A DNA stretch of 64,000 nucleotides, taken from assembly GCF_003634045.1 (NCBI RefSeq), contig NZ_RBIM01000005.1, positions 62,001 through 126,000 on the forward strand. Direction: 5' to 3'. The notes beneath the pieces were generated by a model. The model saw only the letters and a program-made list of their open reading frames with translations, searched no databases and had not been told where the DNA came from. This document shows, piece after piece, positions 9,185-18,163 of this stretch (position 1 is the stretch's first letter; every line of letters starts with the position of its first letter). The DNA comes from Maricaulis maris. Its GTDB lineage: Bacteria; Pseudomonadota; Alphaproteobacteria; Caulobacterales; Maricaulaceae. A program made the translations under genes and the position numbers.

Positions 9185-9399
9185 CCAGGTCGCGTCGGTG
9201 GTCTATTGCGGCCACCCGGCCGGTGGACCAAGCCGCGATGGGCGATCCGGACGGAATCGATCAACGCGTCAAATTCACGGGTCTGGCAGAGAAAACTCGG
9301 CCGCAGGGTCGGATGGTCAGGCATGTCGTAGAGCTGTTCGGCTGTTGTCAGCCGTGATCCGCCCAACCGGGCGAGGAAACCCGGATCGACCGTTCGCAT
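9181..9399 (-). CDS. Usg-like family protein
   Basis: A 72-residue protein from the ATG at 9399, chosen because GGAGGAGGC precedes it on the minus strand; a longer reading from 9480 lacks such a site. The core LTTAEQLYDMPDHPTL and the later SVRIAHRGLV match the conserved start and end of the alphaproteobacterial Usg family (LTTAEILYRMPDHP ... HSVxVAH). The middle, which normally holds an aromatic W-x-x-DxAPxFPxLxxFLxFW block, is strongly diverged, so this is either a distant Usg or a degenerate second copy. The family has no established function, although its name comes from a location near trp genes in some species. Confidence 0.55.
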   Translation of the reverse strand: MRTVDPGFLARLGGSRLTTAEQLYDMPDHPTLRPSFLCQTREFDALIDSVRIAHRGLVHRPGGRNRPPTRPG

Positions 9400-9483
9400 G
9401 GCCTCCTCCGTCCGGCAGATGGGCCCGAAACCCTCGCTGGAGACGGGTTTTGACGGTGCAAGGGAATTAAAGCCGTCCACTGG

Positions 9484-10788
9484 TCAGCGCAGGTCGATTT
9501 CCACAATCGCGGTCGACGGCCGTGTCTCAGCGGGTTCGGAGCCGTCGGCAGGAAAGAGCGGCCAGGCGGCGTTGGCGACCAACCACGCACGACCATCGGC
9601 GAGATCGACCAGGGTCGGTTCGGTCTCCCCGCTCATTGCCGGATGGCCGCGCAGCAGGACCTCGATATTTGCGACTTCCACGCCCGTCGGATCGAGGTCG
9701 ATCGCCATGACCTGGTGCGGCCGGGCGCCATTGCGAACCGCCACCAAGCGCCCGTCACGGGTTTGCCGCAGACCGTCAATACCGATCAGGCTGATCTCCG
9801 ATGCGCGCACCAGGCTGGCGCTGCCATCCGTCAGGTCAATCCGCCAGATCCCCATCGAATAGTCCGCCACATAAAGGGCGCCGCGGGCCAGCGCCACGCC
9901 CTGCAGGCTGACAAAGCGCGGGTCTTCGGAGAGGACTTCGAGGTCACCGGATACGCTGTCGAGCCGATAGACCCGCGGTGCCTGGCTGTCGGAGACATAG
10001 GCAGTGCCGTCGCGAACCACGAAATCGGCCATTTGCACAGCGCCGTCGATCGTGTAGCGGCGATACAGCTCGCCGGTCATCAGGTCGAAGGCAAACAGCG
10101 CTGTTCCCCCCTCCTCTCCTTCGTCCAGCGGCGTCTGGTCGACTGTTCCCGAGGCGGCCCACAACATGCGGGTCCGGTCATCGACGAACAGGCCAAACAC
10201 TGACCACAATCCGTCCTCGCGGTCGGCAAACACGATCGGCTCGTCCCGGGCAAACGGCTCCAGCATCAGGATTTCACGTTGGGCTACCGAGGAGGCGAAT
10301 ATCCGGTCGGTCTCGATATCGACCGCGACGCCCTCGATCAGCGCATCCGGGCGGTCAATGCGGGCAATGATTTCACCACTGCCCGTCGGTGCCGCATTGG
10401 CAGTCAGGGCCGCCCGGACCGCGGTCAGACGGTCATTGTCGGCGGCTTCCAGCAAGGTGATGGTCTCGGCGGCAGGTTCAAATGTGAGGCCGGCGGCGAC
10501 AATGTTGTCGAGCGCCTCAAACCCGTCGTCGGCACGCCCGGCACGGGTCGCGATCGTCACCAGCGCGCGCAATACGGCCGGATGCGCCGGTTTGAGGTCG
10601 AGGGCTGCCTGCATCAGCCGGCGCGCGCTCTCCGTGTCGCCGGCACGCAGCGCCCGACCGGCCTCACTGAACATTTCCAGGGCGATGCTCTGGGGCGTCG
10701 GGGCTGCCGGCGATTCATCCTGGGCGAATGTCGGCAGGGTCAAGAGACAGGCGAGTGATGCTGCGAGTGCGCTGGCTTTGAATGTCAT
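9484..10788 (-). CDS. exported beta-propeller (SMP-30/NHL-like) protein with N-terminal TPR-like helices
   Basis: A 434-residue protein with a signal peptide ending TFA/QDE near residue 22. Residues 35-110 form helical repeats resembling TPR (AGRALRAGDTESARRLMQAAL ... PAHPAVLRALV). From about 140 onward come repeated strands of the type GVAVDIETDRIFASS and GVALARGALYVADYS, with TDGSASLV and RDGRLVAVRNG. That is the rhythm of a six-bladed propeller such as gluconolactonase/SMP-30. It is probably a periplasmic sensor or hydrolase-like scaffold; catalytic metal ligands were not identifiable. It may share a transcript with the Usg-like gene 84 bases downstream. Confidence 0.65.
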   Translation of the reverse strand: MTFKASALAASLACLLTLPTFAQDESPAAPTPQSIALEMFSEAGRALRAGDTESARRLMQAALDLKPAHPAVLRALVTIATRAGRADDGFEALDNIVAAGLTFEPAAETITLLEAADNDRLTAVRAALTANAAPTGSGEIIARIDRPDALIEGVAVDIETDRIFASSVAQREILMLEPFARDEPIVFADREDGLWSVFGLFVDDRTRMLWAASGTVDQTPLDEGEEGGTALFAFDLMTGELYRRYTIDGAVQMADFVVRDGTAYVSDSQAPRVYRLDSVSGDLEVLSEDPRFVSLQGVALARGALYVADYSMGIWRIDLTDGSASLVRASEISLIGIDGLRQTRDGRLVAVRNGARPHQVMAIDLDPTGVEVANIEVLLRGHPAMSGETEPTLVDLADGRAWLVANAAWPLFPADGSEPAETRPSTAIVEIDLR

Positions 10789-10909
10789 GTGATGCGTATC
10801 CCCCAGAAACGCGGCCCCAATGGGACCCGTTCGTGGATATTATGGGGTTTTACCGATAGCGAAAGTCACAGCCGCGTGCGCGGCATGGCGGTCATGCAGC
10901 AGCTTTTGC

Positions 10910-11725
10910 TCAGAAATTCACCGTTATCGGGCCTTCATCCTCGACGGGGCCGGTCAGAATGACATGGTTATCCTCCCGCCAGTCCACGAAGAGCTCGCCG
11001 CCATCGGTCATGATCGAGGCGCGTCGTTCTGCGAGACCACGCCGGTGTGCGGCTACCAGGGCGGCACAGGCGCCGGTGCCGCAGGCGGCCGTGATGCCGG
11101 CGCCACGTTCCCAAACCCGCAGCCTGATATGGTTGGCATCATGGATCTGGGCGAAGCCGACATTGACGCGCTCCGGAAAGAGCGGATCGAGTTCGACTTC
11201 CCGGCCCAACCTGGCAGCCGGGAAGGCCTCGACGTCACGAATGAAGAAGACGGCGTGCGGATTGCCCATTGACACGGCGCCGGGAGCCTCGATGCGGATG
11301 CCGTCGATTTCGGCGGCATAATCCAGCTTCACGGTGTCCATCGGCCGGGCCAGCGGGATGTCCTGCCAGTCCAGGCGCGGCGGACCCATGTCAACACTCA
11401 CCGTCAACGGTCCGGCATCGCTGGCGTGGAGCAGGCCGCCGACGGTGCCCAGGCTGACAACCCGGGCGCCGGTCTCCTGCATCATCGCCCAAGCGGCAGC
11501 TCGGGTCCCGTTGCCACAGGCACCGACCTCGTCGCCATCGGCATTCCAGATGCGCATGAAGGCGTCGGCGCTGTCGCTGTCGTCGAGCACCAGAAGTTGA
11601 TCGAAATGATGCGTGTGCGCGAGCTCGCGAACCGTGGTGCGCGACAGGTTGAACACGCCGGCGCGCCCCCGCACATCGGCGAGGATGAACTTGTTGCCGG
11701 CTCCATTCATCAAACGTGCGTCCAT
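10910..11725 (-). CDS. dapF: diaminopimelate epimerase
   Basis: A 271-residue PLP-independent epimerase converting LL-diaminopimelate to the meso form for peptidoglycan and lysine synthesis. The two catalytic cysteines are in their standard contexts: C70 in EVGACGNGTRAA and C215 in TAACGTGACAA. The N-terminal NGAGNKF motif corresponds to the usual HGLGNDF with a changed His/Leu/Asp, and MGNPHAVFF is present near residue 153. The gene stands alone here and is divergent from the S9 peptidase gene, with under 90 bases between the starts. Confidence 0.96.
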   Translation of the reverse strand: MDARLMNGAGNKFILADVRGRAGVFNLSRTTVRELAHTHHFDQLLVLDDSDSADAFMRIWNADGDEVGACGNGTRAAAWAMMQETGARVVSLGTVGGLLHASDAGPLTVSVDMGPPRLDWQDIPLARPMDTVKLDYAAEIDGIRIEAPGAVSMGNPHAVFFIRDVEAFPAARLGREVELDPLFPERVNVGFAQIHDANHIRLRVWERGAGITAACGTGACAALVAAHRRGLAERRASIMTDGGELFVDWREDNHVILTGPVEDEGPITVNF

Positions 11726-11811
11726 ATCCGCTCCGATAGCGCTCCGCTCTCTTTACGTCCACACCCGCTCCGGTGTTTATTGCCGCGCAAGCATCAGAGG
11801 GGAAGAGACTG

Positions 11812-14016
11812 ATGAGAGCAATTCGCAGTATATGGGCGGTCAGCGCCAGCGCCGCCATCCTCGCGGCCTGCAGCCAGCCCGCCAGCCAGGAAGGTGACGC
11901 CGTGGCCACCGAAACACCCGACGCCTCGACACAGCGCCAGATTGTCGAGATCGACCCGAACAATGATCCGCGGGTCTGGCTTGAAGAGGTTGAGGGCGAA
12001 CAGGCGCTGGAATGGGTCGAAGGCCAGAATGACCGCACCTTTGCCCGATTGCAGGGCGATGAGCGCTATCAGGGGCTTTATGATCAGGCGCTGGCGATTG
12101 CCCAATCCAATGACCGCATCCCCTATGGTTCCTATTCCGGCGGCTATGTCTGGAATTTCTGGCAGGATTCCGAGCACACGCACGGCCTGTGGCGCCGCAC
12201 GACGCTCGACAGCTATCTGACCGACGCACCGGAATGGGATGTCGTGCTTGATCTTGATGCCCTGTCCGAAGCCGAGGACATGAACTGGGTCTGGCGCGGC
12301 TCGAACTGCCTGGCGCCGGCCTATGAGCGCTGCATGATCACGCTGTCGGATGGCGGTTCCGATGCTGCCGTACGCCGCGAATTCTCGATCCCGGATCGTG
12401 CCTTTGTCGAAGACGGGTTTGAAACGCCGGAAGCCAAGGGCGGTGTCAGCTGGATCGACGCGGACACGTTGATGGTCGGGTTGGCCACCTCCCCGGAAGA
12501 CACGACCAGTTCGGGCTATCCTTCTGTTGCCTATCGCTGGGAGCGCGGCACCGATCTCGCCGATGCCACCGAAGTGGTTCGCGGTGACCAGGATGATGTC
12601 GGCCTGTTTGCCTTCCGCGCCGAGGACCATGACGGCACCGTCTACATGATGGCCTCGGAAGCCGACACTTTCTACGATACGACCTGGTGGTACCTGCCGG
12701 CCGACGCGGCGCCGATGCAGCTACCGCTGCCGACCAAATCCTCGATCCAGGACCTGTTCCAGGGCGAGCTGGTCTTCACGATCGAGGAAGAATGGACACC
12801 GGTCGAGGGCGGCGAGACCTTCCCGCAAGGTGCGCTCCTGTCTTTCACCATGGCTGACTTTGCGGCCAGCGGTGAGTTGCCGGCGGTGAAGACGGTCTTC
12901 GTGCCCGGTCCGCGCCAATCGCTGGGCGGCATGGGGTCAACGGCTTCGGCCTTCCTGGTTGCGATTGACGAAAACGTCGTCGGCGGCCTCGAAGCCTTCC
13001 ACTATGCTGACGGCAATTGGACCTCCGAAACGGTGCCTGTGCCAGCCAACATGACGATCAGCCTGGGCGGCACCAATTCGCATCACGACGTTGCCTTCAT
13101 GAATGCCGAAGGCTTCCTGACGCCGGACAGCTATTTCATGGTTGATGCGGCCGAGCTGACGGTTGAGGAGATCAAGTCGATCCCGGCCCAATTCGATGCC
13201 GAGGGCCTGGTCGTCGAACAGCTGGAAGTCGCCTCGACCGACGGCACGATGGTCCCCTATTTCGTGGTTCGTCACGAAGACACGGTGATGGACGGCACGA
13301 CGCCGACCCTGCTTTACGCCTATGGTGGCTTCCAGGTCTCCATCCGGCCCAGCTATTCCGGCTCGCGCGGCCAGCTGTGGCTGGAAAATGGCGGCGCCTA
13401 TGTGGTCGCCAATATCCGTGGTGGTGGCGAGTTCGGCCCGGCCTGGCACCAGGCCGGTCTGAAGATGGATCGCCAGCGCATCTATGACGACCTGATCGCG
13501 GTGGCCGAGGACTTGTCAGCCCGTGGCATCACCAGCCCGCGCCATCTGGGCGTTTATGGCGGCTCGAATGGCGGCCTGCTGACCGGTGTCATGTATACCC
13601 AGCGTCCGGATCTGTGGAACGCTGTCGTCTCTGCCGTGCCGCTCCTCGACATGCTGCGCTATCACACCCTGCTCGCCGGTGCGTCCTGGATGGGCGAATA
13701 CGGCAATCCGGAAGACCCGGACGAGGGTGGTTTCCTGCGCTCGATTTCGCCCTATCACAATGTTGATGCGAACGGCGATTATCCGGAAATCTATCTCTAC
13801 ACCTCGACCAAGGATGATCGCGTCCATCCGGGCCATGCCCGCAAGATGGCGCACCTGCTGGAAGAGTTGGGCCATGACTATCTCTACTATGAGAATACCG
13901 CTGGCGGTCACGCCGCTGCGGCCAATCTGGAAGAGACAGCCCGCCGTGATGCGCTGCTCTACACCTTCCTGATGCAAAAGCTGATGGATGATGATGACCC
14001 GCTCGACGCGGAGTAG
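11812..14016 (+). CDS. prolyl oligopeptidase-family (S9A) serine peptidase lipoprotein
   Basis: A 734-residue peptidase. The ATG at 11812 follows AGAGGGGAAG and gives a signal peptide with lipobox LAAC, so the mature enzyme is lipid-anchored in the envelope. The N-terminal section (DPRVWLEEVEGEQALEWVEGQN) and the beta-propeller of about residues 90-430 are typical of S9A. The C-terminal hydrolase domain carries GGSNGG with nucleophile S585, an acid near D668 (TKDDRVHPGHA) and H700 (AGGHAAA). It would cleave short proline-containing peptides. The family is common in peptide-feeding marine bacteria. Confidence 0.93.
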   Translation: MRAIRSIWAVSASAAILAACSQPASQEGDAVATETPDASTQRQIVEIDPNNDPRVWLEEVEGEQALEWVEGQNDRTFARLQGDERYQGLYDQALAIAQSNDRIPYGSYSGGYVWNFWQDSEHTHGLWRRTTLDSYLTDAPEWDVVLDLDALSEAEDMNWVWRGSNCLAPAYERCMITLSDGGSDAAVRREFSIPDRAFVEDGFETPEAKGGVSWIDADTLMVGLATSPEDTTSSGYPSVAYRWERGTDLADATEVVRGDQDDVGLFAFRAEDHDGTVYMMASEADTFYDTTWWYLPADAAPMQLPLPTKSSIQDLFQGELVFTIEEEWTPVEGGETFPQGALLSFTMADFAASGELPAVKTVFVPGPRQSLGGMGSTASAFLVAIDENVVGGLEAFHYADGNWTSETVPVPANMTISLGGTNSHHDVAFMNAEGFLTPDSYFMVDAAELTVEEIKSIPAQFDAEGLVVEQLEVASTDGTMVPYFVVRHEDTVMDGTTPTLLYAYGGFQVSIRPSYSGSRGQLWLENGGAYVVANIRGGGEFGPAWHQAGLKMDRQRIYDDLIAVAEDLSARGITSPRHLGVYGGSNGGLLTGVMYTQRPDLWNAVVSAVPLLDMLRYHTLLAGASWMGEYGNPEDPDEGGFLRSISPYHNVDANGDYPEIYLYTSTKDDRVHPGHARKMAHLLEELGHDYLYYENTAGGHAAAANLEETARRDALLYTFLMQKLMDDDDPLDAE

Positions 14017-14035
14017 GCTTTCCGCCGAGACCATG

Positions 14036-14067
14036 AAAACCCCGGGGCGAAGGCTCCGGGGTTTTTC
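14036..14067 (+). terminator. intrinsic terminator of the S9 peptidase gene
   Basis: The inverted repeat AACCCCGG/CCGGGGTT, with a loop of about ten bases and followed by TTTTTCTT, begins about 20 bases after the peptidase stop. Confidence 0.85.
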
Positions 14068-14116
14068 TTGGCGTACCTTTGGCTCCGCACGCTTTCGCGC
14101 CGGAGCGATGGGAGGG

Positions 14117-14184
14117 GAACGGGATGTCGGCGAATGCCGATAACCGGTTTGATTTGAAAACGTGACATCGCCGACATCCCGTTC
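14117..14184. repeat. 17-base perfect inverted repeat
   Basis: GAACGGGATGTCGGCGA at 14117-14133 is repeated as an exact reverse complement at 14168-14184, leaving a 34-base AT-richer loop. There is no T run on either side. It lies about 100 bases after the peptidase stop. Confidence 0.85.
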
Positions 14185-14434
14185 GCGGAGATTTCCCGGA
14201 CGCTCTCGCCCCCGATTCCAATGCGCCAGGTAGATGGGGTCGGTCGTTTAGTGCCCCGCGACCTGGTCGCACGCCCTGCCAGCGCCAATGGGTGTCACGC
14301 CACCGCCCGGACAGGCTCCGCTCGCTTCCGGGCACAAGTGACTGAGCTCGCGCCTCCCGTCCCGAAAACCGAGGGGAGTATCCCATGGGGTGAAGGGGGG
14401 CGGATAAGTTTGTCGCCTATCCCCGCCCCACACA

Positions 14435-14540
14435 CCGTCATCCCGGCGCACGCCGGGACCCGGAATGCGACGCAAGCTGTTGCCAGGCCAGGCGAAATCG
14501 TGTGCGCGCGACTGGATCCTGACTTTCGTCAGGATGACGG
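14435..14540. repeat. REP-like palindromic element
   Basis: The ends CCGTCATCC and GGATGACGG are inverted. Inside are two hairpins: CCCGGCG-CA-CGCCGGG (14442-14457) and ATCCTGAC-TTTC-GTCAGGAT (14516-14535). This architecture matches the interspersed element seen in many alphaproteobacterial genomes that translates as VIPAHAGT. Only one copy is visible in this window. Confidence 0.7.
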
Positions 14541-14618
14541 TTCTAAAGGCGCTGGGCGGGGATAAGCGGCGCGTTTCTCCACCTTGCCTCTAAAGCCCCG
14601 CAAACCAACACACATTTC

Positions 14619-14728
14619 TCCCGGCCGCAGCCCCGCAAAAGCGGGGCGGAGAGCCGGGACCAACGAAACCCTCCGGCAAGCGATGAGTCTCCCGTCGGTC
14701 CCGGATGGCGCGGCGCGCCTCCGGGAAA
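14619..14728. repeat. second multi-hairpin repeat element
   Basis: CCCGGC and GCCGGG flank an inner GCCCCGC-AAAA-GCGGGGC hairpin (14630-14647). Further paired segments are GGGACC with GGTCCC, and TCCCGGA with TCCGGGA. The nested palindromes are unlike coding sequence and unlike the 14435 element, so this appears to be a different repeat family. Confidence 0.6.
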
Positions 14729-14748
14729 AATGAAACGGGGAGTCCTGT

Positions 14749-15249
14749 TCACTCGAACGCGGCGTCGACCGGCCAGTCTTCGCTTTCTGTCCGCCACAGG
14801 ATCGAAGCGATTTTCCAGTCGCCGTCGATCTTGAACAGGGTGATGTAATTGACCCCGATCAGGAAGACCTCTCCGGTGACGCCATTGACGCCCTCATAGG
14901 CCGAACGGGCATACGCAATCTCGCCCCATTGGTCGATCTCGGTGCGGGTGGCGCGTTCGGTGAAACCGTTCTCGACCAGCCACGGGCCCGAGCGTTCGAT
15001 ATAGTCATCCAGGGTGATCACGCTGCCGGCGCCATTGCCGCCCTCACCGGCGCCCACAGCGCCCATGGCAGCGCCCTCCATGAACATGGCGCGCATGGCG
15101 TTGAAATCGCGTTCCTGCCCGACCGGGCCGGAAATCACCGCATAGAGCGCGTCGATGGTGGACTCGATGTCGGCGGTATCGTCCTGCGCTGTGGCAGGTG
15201 TGGACATGGCGACGGATGCGGCCAGCGCGGCAATCAGAGTGGTGTTCAT
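14749..15249 (-). CDS. exported SnoaL/NTF2-like protein
   Basis: About 166 residues from the ATG at 15249, which places MNTTLIAALAASVAMS as a signal peptide ending near TPATAQ. The mature domain has the order of an NTF2-like fold: an N-terminal helix (IESTIDALYAVISG), a RAMFMEGA loop, and C-terminal strands EVFLIGVNYITLFKIDGDWKIASILWR. SnoaL-like proteins of this size are often periplasmic proteins of unknown function and can be isomerases or binding proteins. The gene stands apart from its neighbours and ends beside the repeat-rich region. Confidence 0.75.
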   Translation of the reverse strand: MNTTLIAALAASVAMSTPATAQDDTADIESTIDALYAVISGPVGQERDFNAMRAMFMEGAAMGAVGAGEGGNGAGSVITLDDYIERSGPWLVENGFTERATRTEIDQWGEIAYARSAYEGVNGVTGEVFLIGVNYITLFKIDGDWKIASILWRTESEDWPVDAAFE

Positions 15250-15306
15250 GGCTCTCCCCGGCATGATGGCGGGGAAAGTCTCGCCAGTACGGTCGGCAAA
15301 GGCAAC

Positions 15307-15846
15307 TTACTGATCGACCATCTGCGTGCAGGTGAAGCCCTGACGCTCAGTCTCGGCGGCGGCGAGGTCGGTGCTGGCGTCGATCACCCGGCGGTAGAGG
15401 ATGAGGCCCGTTGTGGTCGGTGACCAGGCGCTCTCGTCCGTTCGTTCCGGAATATCGGAGTCAAATGGTCGCGCCAGGCTGATTGAGGTCGACAGGGCGT
15501 CGACATCCCGGTCGTTGATGGCCCGGAAATTATTGGTGTTGGCGTCGTAAAAGCTCACCGAAGCGTAATTGCCGTCGGCGGGCCATGTCGCCTCGACACG
15601 AATGGGTCCGTCGGCAAGGTCGAAGAGGCAGACCGAGTAGAGAATGTCGGGGCTGGCGCGGACGATGGTCTGGTTTTCGGCGGTGACACGGGGGGCGTGG
15701 CGTGCACCGTCATTGTCGCCGCCAAGGCTTTCGATCCGGTCCATTGCGCGTGCCATGATGCGGCCGGGCAGGACATGCAGCGTCACGGCGGCGCCGATCA
15801 GCAAGCCAAGCATGTAGGGCAGAAAGGGCAGGCCGCTCCGCTTCAT
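15307..15846 (-). CDS. membrane-anchored DUF1254-type protein
   Basis: A 179-residue protein with an N-terminal anchor (PFLPYMLGLLIGAAVTLHVL). The rest resembles the shorter half of the DUF1254/DUF1214 pair: RASPDILYSVCLFDLADGPIRVEA followed by NYASVSFYDANTNNFRAIND. Its start overlaps the stop of the upstream gene by four bases. Pairs like this recur in alphaproteobacteria as two coupled small exported proteins, and no biochemical role is established. Confidence 0.7.
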   Translation of the reverse strand: MKRSGLPFLPYMLGLLIGAAVTLHVLPGRIMARAMDRIESLGGDNDGARHAPRVTAENQTIVRASPDILYSVCLFDLADGPIRVEATWPADGNYASVSFYDANTNNFRAINDRDVDALSTSISLARPFDSDIPERTDESAWSPTTTGLILYRRVIDASTDLAAAETERQGFTCTQMVDQ

Positions 15847-16415
15847 GTGTCGCCCTCGCAGCCGATCCGCTCGATGCGCGGGAAGTCCAGACTGTCGAGA
15901 CCTTCCAGCACGATCGGGTCAGGGTGATAGAGGCGCAGCGTCAGCGAGAACAGGCCGGCCTGGTCGGTGGCGATGGCGCCCGGACTTGCTTGTCCGACCG
16001 GAATGACCACGCGCCCGTCGCCATTGATGTCGACAGAGCTGCTGTTGACTGCATGGCGATCCAGCCCGTTGCGCGGCAGGAAGCTGTCCTCGTCATAGAT
16101 GGTGATCGACCACCAGCGGGCCGGCGGGATCTCACCGGTGATCTCGTAGGCGCAGCGTTCGCTCAGATTGAGATCGTTACTGTCGCGTGTGGCCGTGAAA
16201 TAGACGGCTTCCTCGCGGGTCAGGGCCAACAGGCCGCGACGCGCGACCAGTGCACGGGTCAGCGGATTGGCGTCACTTGACCCGATATGCGGATTGGTGA
16301 TCCACGGACCATTGCTGACGCCGCCGATCTCGATCGGACTGAAGACCAGGGTCGCCGCCAATACGGCACCGCAAGCCGAACCAACCAGAAATGTCAGAAC
16401 ATGCCGCAGGGTCAT
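15843..16415 (-). CDS. membrane-anchored DUF1214-type protein
   Basis: A 190-residue protein with an N-terminal transmembrane anchor (VLTFLVGSACGAVLAATLVF). The body has GPWITNPHIGSSDANPLTRALVAR, then YFTATRDSNDLNLSERCAYE and ARWWSITIYDEDSFLPRN, the pattern of DUF1214 domains. Two cysteines (CAYE and the terminal IGCEGDT) could pair in the periplasm. It is the first gene of a two-gene unit with the DUF1254-type gene, joined by an ATGA overlap. Confidence 0.7.
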   Translation of the reverse strand: MTLRHVLTFLVGSACGAVLAATLVFSPIEIGGVSNGPWITNPHIGSSDANPLTRALVARRGLLALTREEAVYFTATRDSNDLNLSERCAYEITGEIPPARWWSITIYDEDSFLPRNGLDRHAVNSSSVDINGDGRVVIPVGQASPGAIATDQAGLFSLTLRLYHPDPIVLEGLDSLDFPRIERIGCEGDT

Positions 16416-16462
16416 GCCCGGACCCTAGACGCATTGCCACAGGACGGGAAAGCCAAAATCCG

Positions 16463-18163
16463 TCAGCTCGCCTTGGCTTGTCGCTGGCTGAGTTCCTGCA
16501 GCATGCCCTGGATCTGGCGCAGCTTGGGGCGTCCATCTTCGGCCTGCGCTTCGCTGAGGCCGACCGCCGACTTGAGATGACGCAGGGCGCGCGCCTGGGC
16601 GTCGGCCGAGCAATTTCCGATCGGCAGGGCGCCGCCCGTGGCCAGGCGCAACAGGCCGGTCGCCTTGTCCAGCGCTGGCCGGTCGCCGGCCTCGACCATG
16701 TTCAGGATCTTGCTGTCATCGACGATCTTCATGCCGAGCGCGTCGAAATTGGCCGCCAGCTCCAGCTTGTCGCGCTCCGGATATTTGCCCTTGAGGATTT
16801 TCGCCTGCTGGGCGGTCAGCTTGGCCAGTCGTTCCAGCGGCTTCGCATCGCCGCGGACATACCAGGCATCCGCGTTCGGCGATCCCAGGGTCGAGCGGAT
16901 ATAACCGGCCAGTTTTTGCTTGTTGGCTTCGCCGACCAGATTTTCCTCCAGCGCAATGAGCCGGTCCAGATCCTCGTCGGCACCGCGTGAGTGACGCAGC
17001 AGCTCGTCGATGATTTCCGGCTGCAACAGGCGGGCCGAACGGGAGGCGAACGCCTTGATCAGGGCGTCGGCCGGCAGCGTGCTGTCGGCGCAGATGACCA
17101 GGCGGCTGGCCAGATCCCGCGCCAGGCGCACCTCGTCGCGCACGCTGGTCGGGCGCAGGCGTTTGGGGCGTTCCAGGTCCTTGAGGATATTGGCTGCAAT
17201 GGCCGCCCGGCAGGCGGGGAGTGCCCTGCCCTTGATCTTTTTCGCGAGGCGTTTGGCGGCGCTGGGAGCGAGATTGAGTGCGTCTGCGGAATGGTCGCCA
17301 TCAAACAGGCAGGCCAGGCGTTCCAGCGTTTCGCCGAGATCCTTGCATTTGCCCAGCAGGGCTTCGCGACCGGCATCAAAGGCGATCACTTCGGCGATAT
17401 AGTGATCGACCTCGTCGAGCGCGAAATTCCGCGCGTCTTCGGCCTCGGGCAGGCTGTCGCCCATGTCGAGCAGGGCTTCCAGCTTGTCGCCGTATTTTTT
17501 CTCATGGCGCAGCCGGTCGGCCATGGCGGCGCGCAGCGAATAGGCGCGGCGGTCCCGCTTGTGAATCTCACCCGCGATATCGGCAAAGTTCGCCTTCTTG
17601 GGATATTCCGGCAACCGGTTGTCGCGACCGTCCTTGTAGATGCGGGCCAGTGATTTCTGGACCAGCTCATTGAGCTGTTTGACATAGCCATGCACGCCGG
17701 CATCGCTGTCGCTGGCCGAGGCGATGGCGACTTTCTGGACGGCGTGTTGCAGTTCGGTGCCCGACGCTTCGAGATTCTCCACCAGGTCCGGCCGGTGCAG
17801 GAGTTCCATCGGGATGGCCTGGACCCGTTCCAGCCAGTTGGTGAGCACCCGGCGGATCGTGTCGCGGGCATGCGGTTTGGACAGGTCATCCGGTGTCAGG
17901 CACGGCAAGCGTGCCTCGCCGGTCTTTTCCTTCTCCACGCCCATGGTCTCGGCGCCGCCCTCGAAAATCGGCACCGAGCGGAATTTGCGGTGTTCCTTGT
18001 CGAAGGTTTCCTTGGTCACGCGGACCGAGGCGTCCTTTTGCTTGGCGATCAGCGAATGGGCCAGCCGAATGGCCTGGTCGCGATCATCGCGCGCCTCGCT
18101 GAGCGTCCAGCCCGACTTGCGGTTTTTCTTGAAGAAAACTTCGTAATGGATATCGCCGGGCAT
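16463..18163 (-). CDS. large cytoplasmic protein of unknown function, divergent from chvI
   Basis: 566 residues from the ATG at 18163, supported by GGGGAG upstream on the minus strand and by the compact start MPGDIHYEVFFKKNRKSG. No signal peptide or membrane segment is visible. The N-terminal 60 residues look like a small alpha/beta domain (IHYEVFFKKN ... SGWTLSEARDDRDQAIRLAHSLI). From about residue 90 the protein is almost wholly helical and rich in charged and leucine residues, without clear heptads. A recurrent segment ending QAKILKGKYPERDKLELAANFDALG follows. I cannot assign a family. Its start lies about 170 bases from that of chvI, so a shared regulatory region is possible. Confidence 0.75.
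   Translation of the reverse strand: MPGDIHYEVFFKKNRKSGWTLSEARDDRDQAIRLAHSLIAKQKDASVRVTKETFDKEHRKFRSVPIFEGGAETMGVEKEKTGEARLPCLTPDDLSKPHARDTIRRVLTNWLERVQAIPMELLHRPDLVENLEASGTELQHAVQKVAIASASDSDAGVHGYVKQLNELVQKSLARIYKDGRDNRLPEYPKKANFADIAGEIHKRDRRAYSLRAAMADRLRHEKKYGDKLEALLDMGDSLPEAEDARNFALDEVDHYIAEVIAFDAGREALLGKCKDLGETLERLACLFDGDHSADALNLAPSAAKRLAKKIKGRALPACRAAIAANILKDLERPKRLRPTSVRDEVRLARDLASRLVICADSTLPADALIKAFASRSARLLQPEIIDELLRHSRGADEDLDRLIALEENLVGEANKQKLAGYIRSTLGSPNADAWYVRGDAKPLERLAKLTAQQAKILKGKYPERDKLELAANFDALGMKIVDDSKILNMVEAGDRPALDKATGLLRLATGGALPIGNCSADAQARALRHLKSAVGLSEAQAEDGRPKLRQIQGMLQELSQRQAKAS

Larger units (their letters stand above)
14068..14748. other. 0.68-kb non-coding stretch holding palindromic repeats
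   Basis: Between the S9 terminator and the SnoaL-like gene I find no convincing gene on either strand. Reading frames here translate to phrases such as HTVIPAHAGT and RWSRLSAPLLRG, which are known signatures of bacterial palindromic repeats read as protein. Three structured elements lie within: 14117-14184, 14435-14540 and 14619-14728. The stretch is much longer than any other gap in the window and may be a site where repeats accumulate. Confidence 0.7.

Noticed and set aside
14221-14565. 114-codon open frame on the plus strand
   Set aside because: It runs through the REP-like element and translates its palindromes (HTVIPAHAGT ... LDPDFRQDDG), a known artefact. It lacks a good RBS and any family match.
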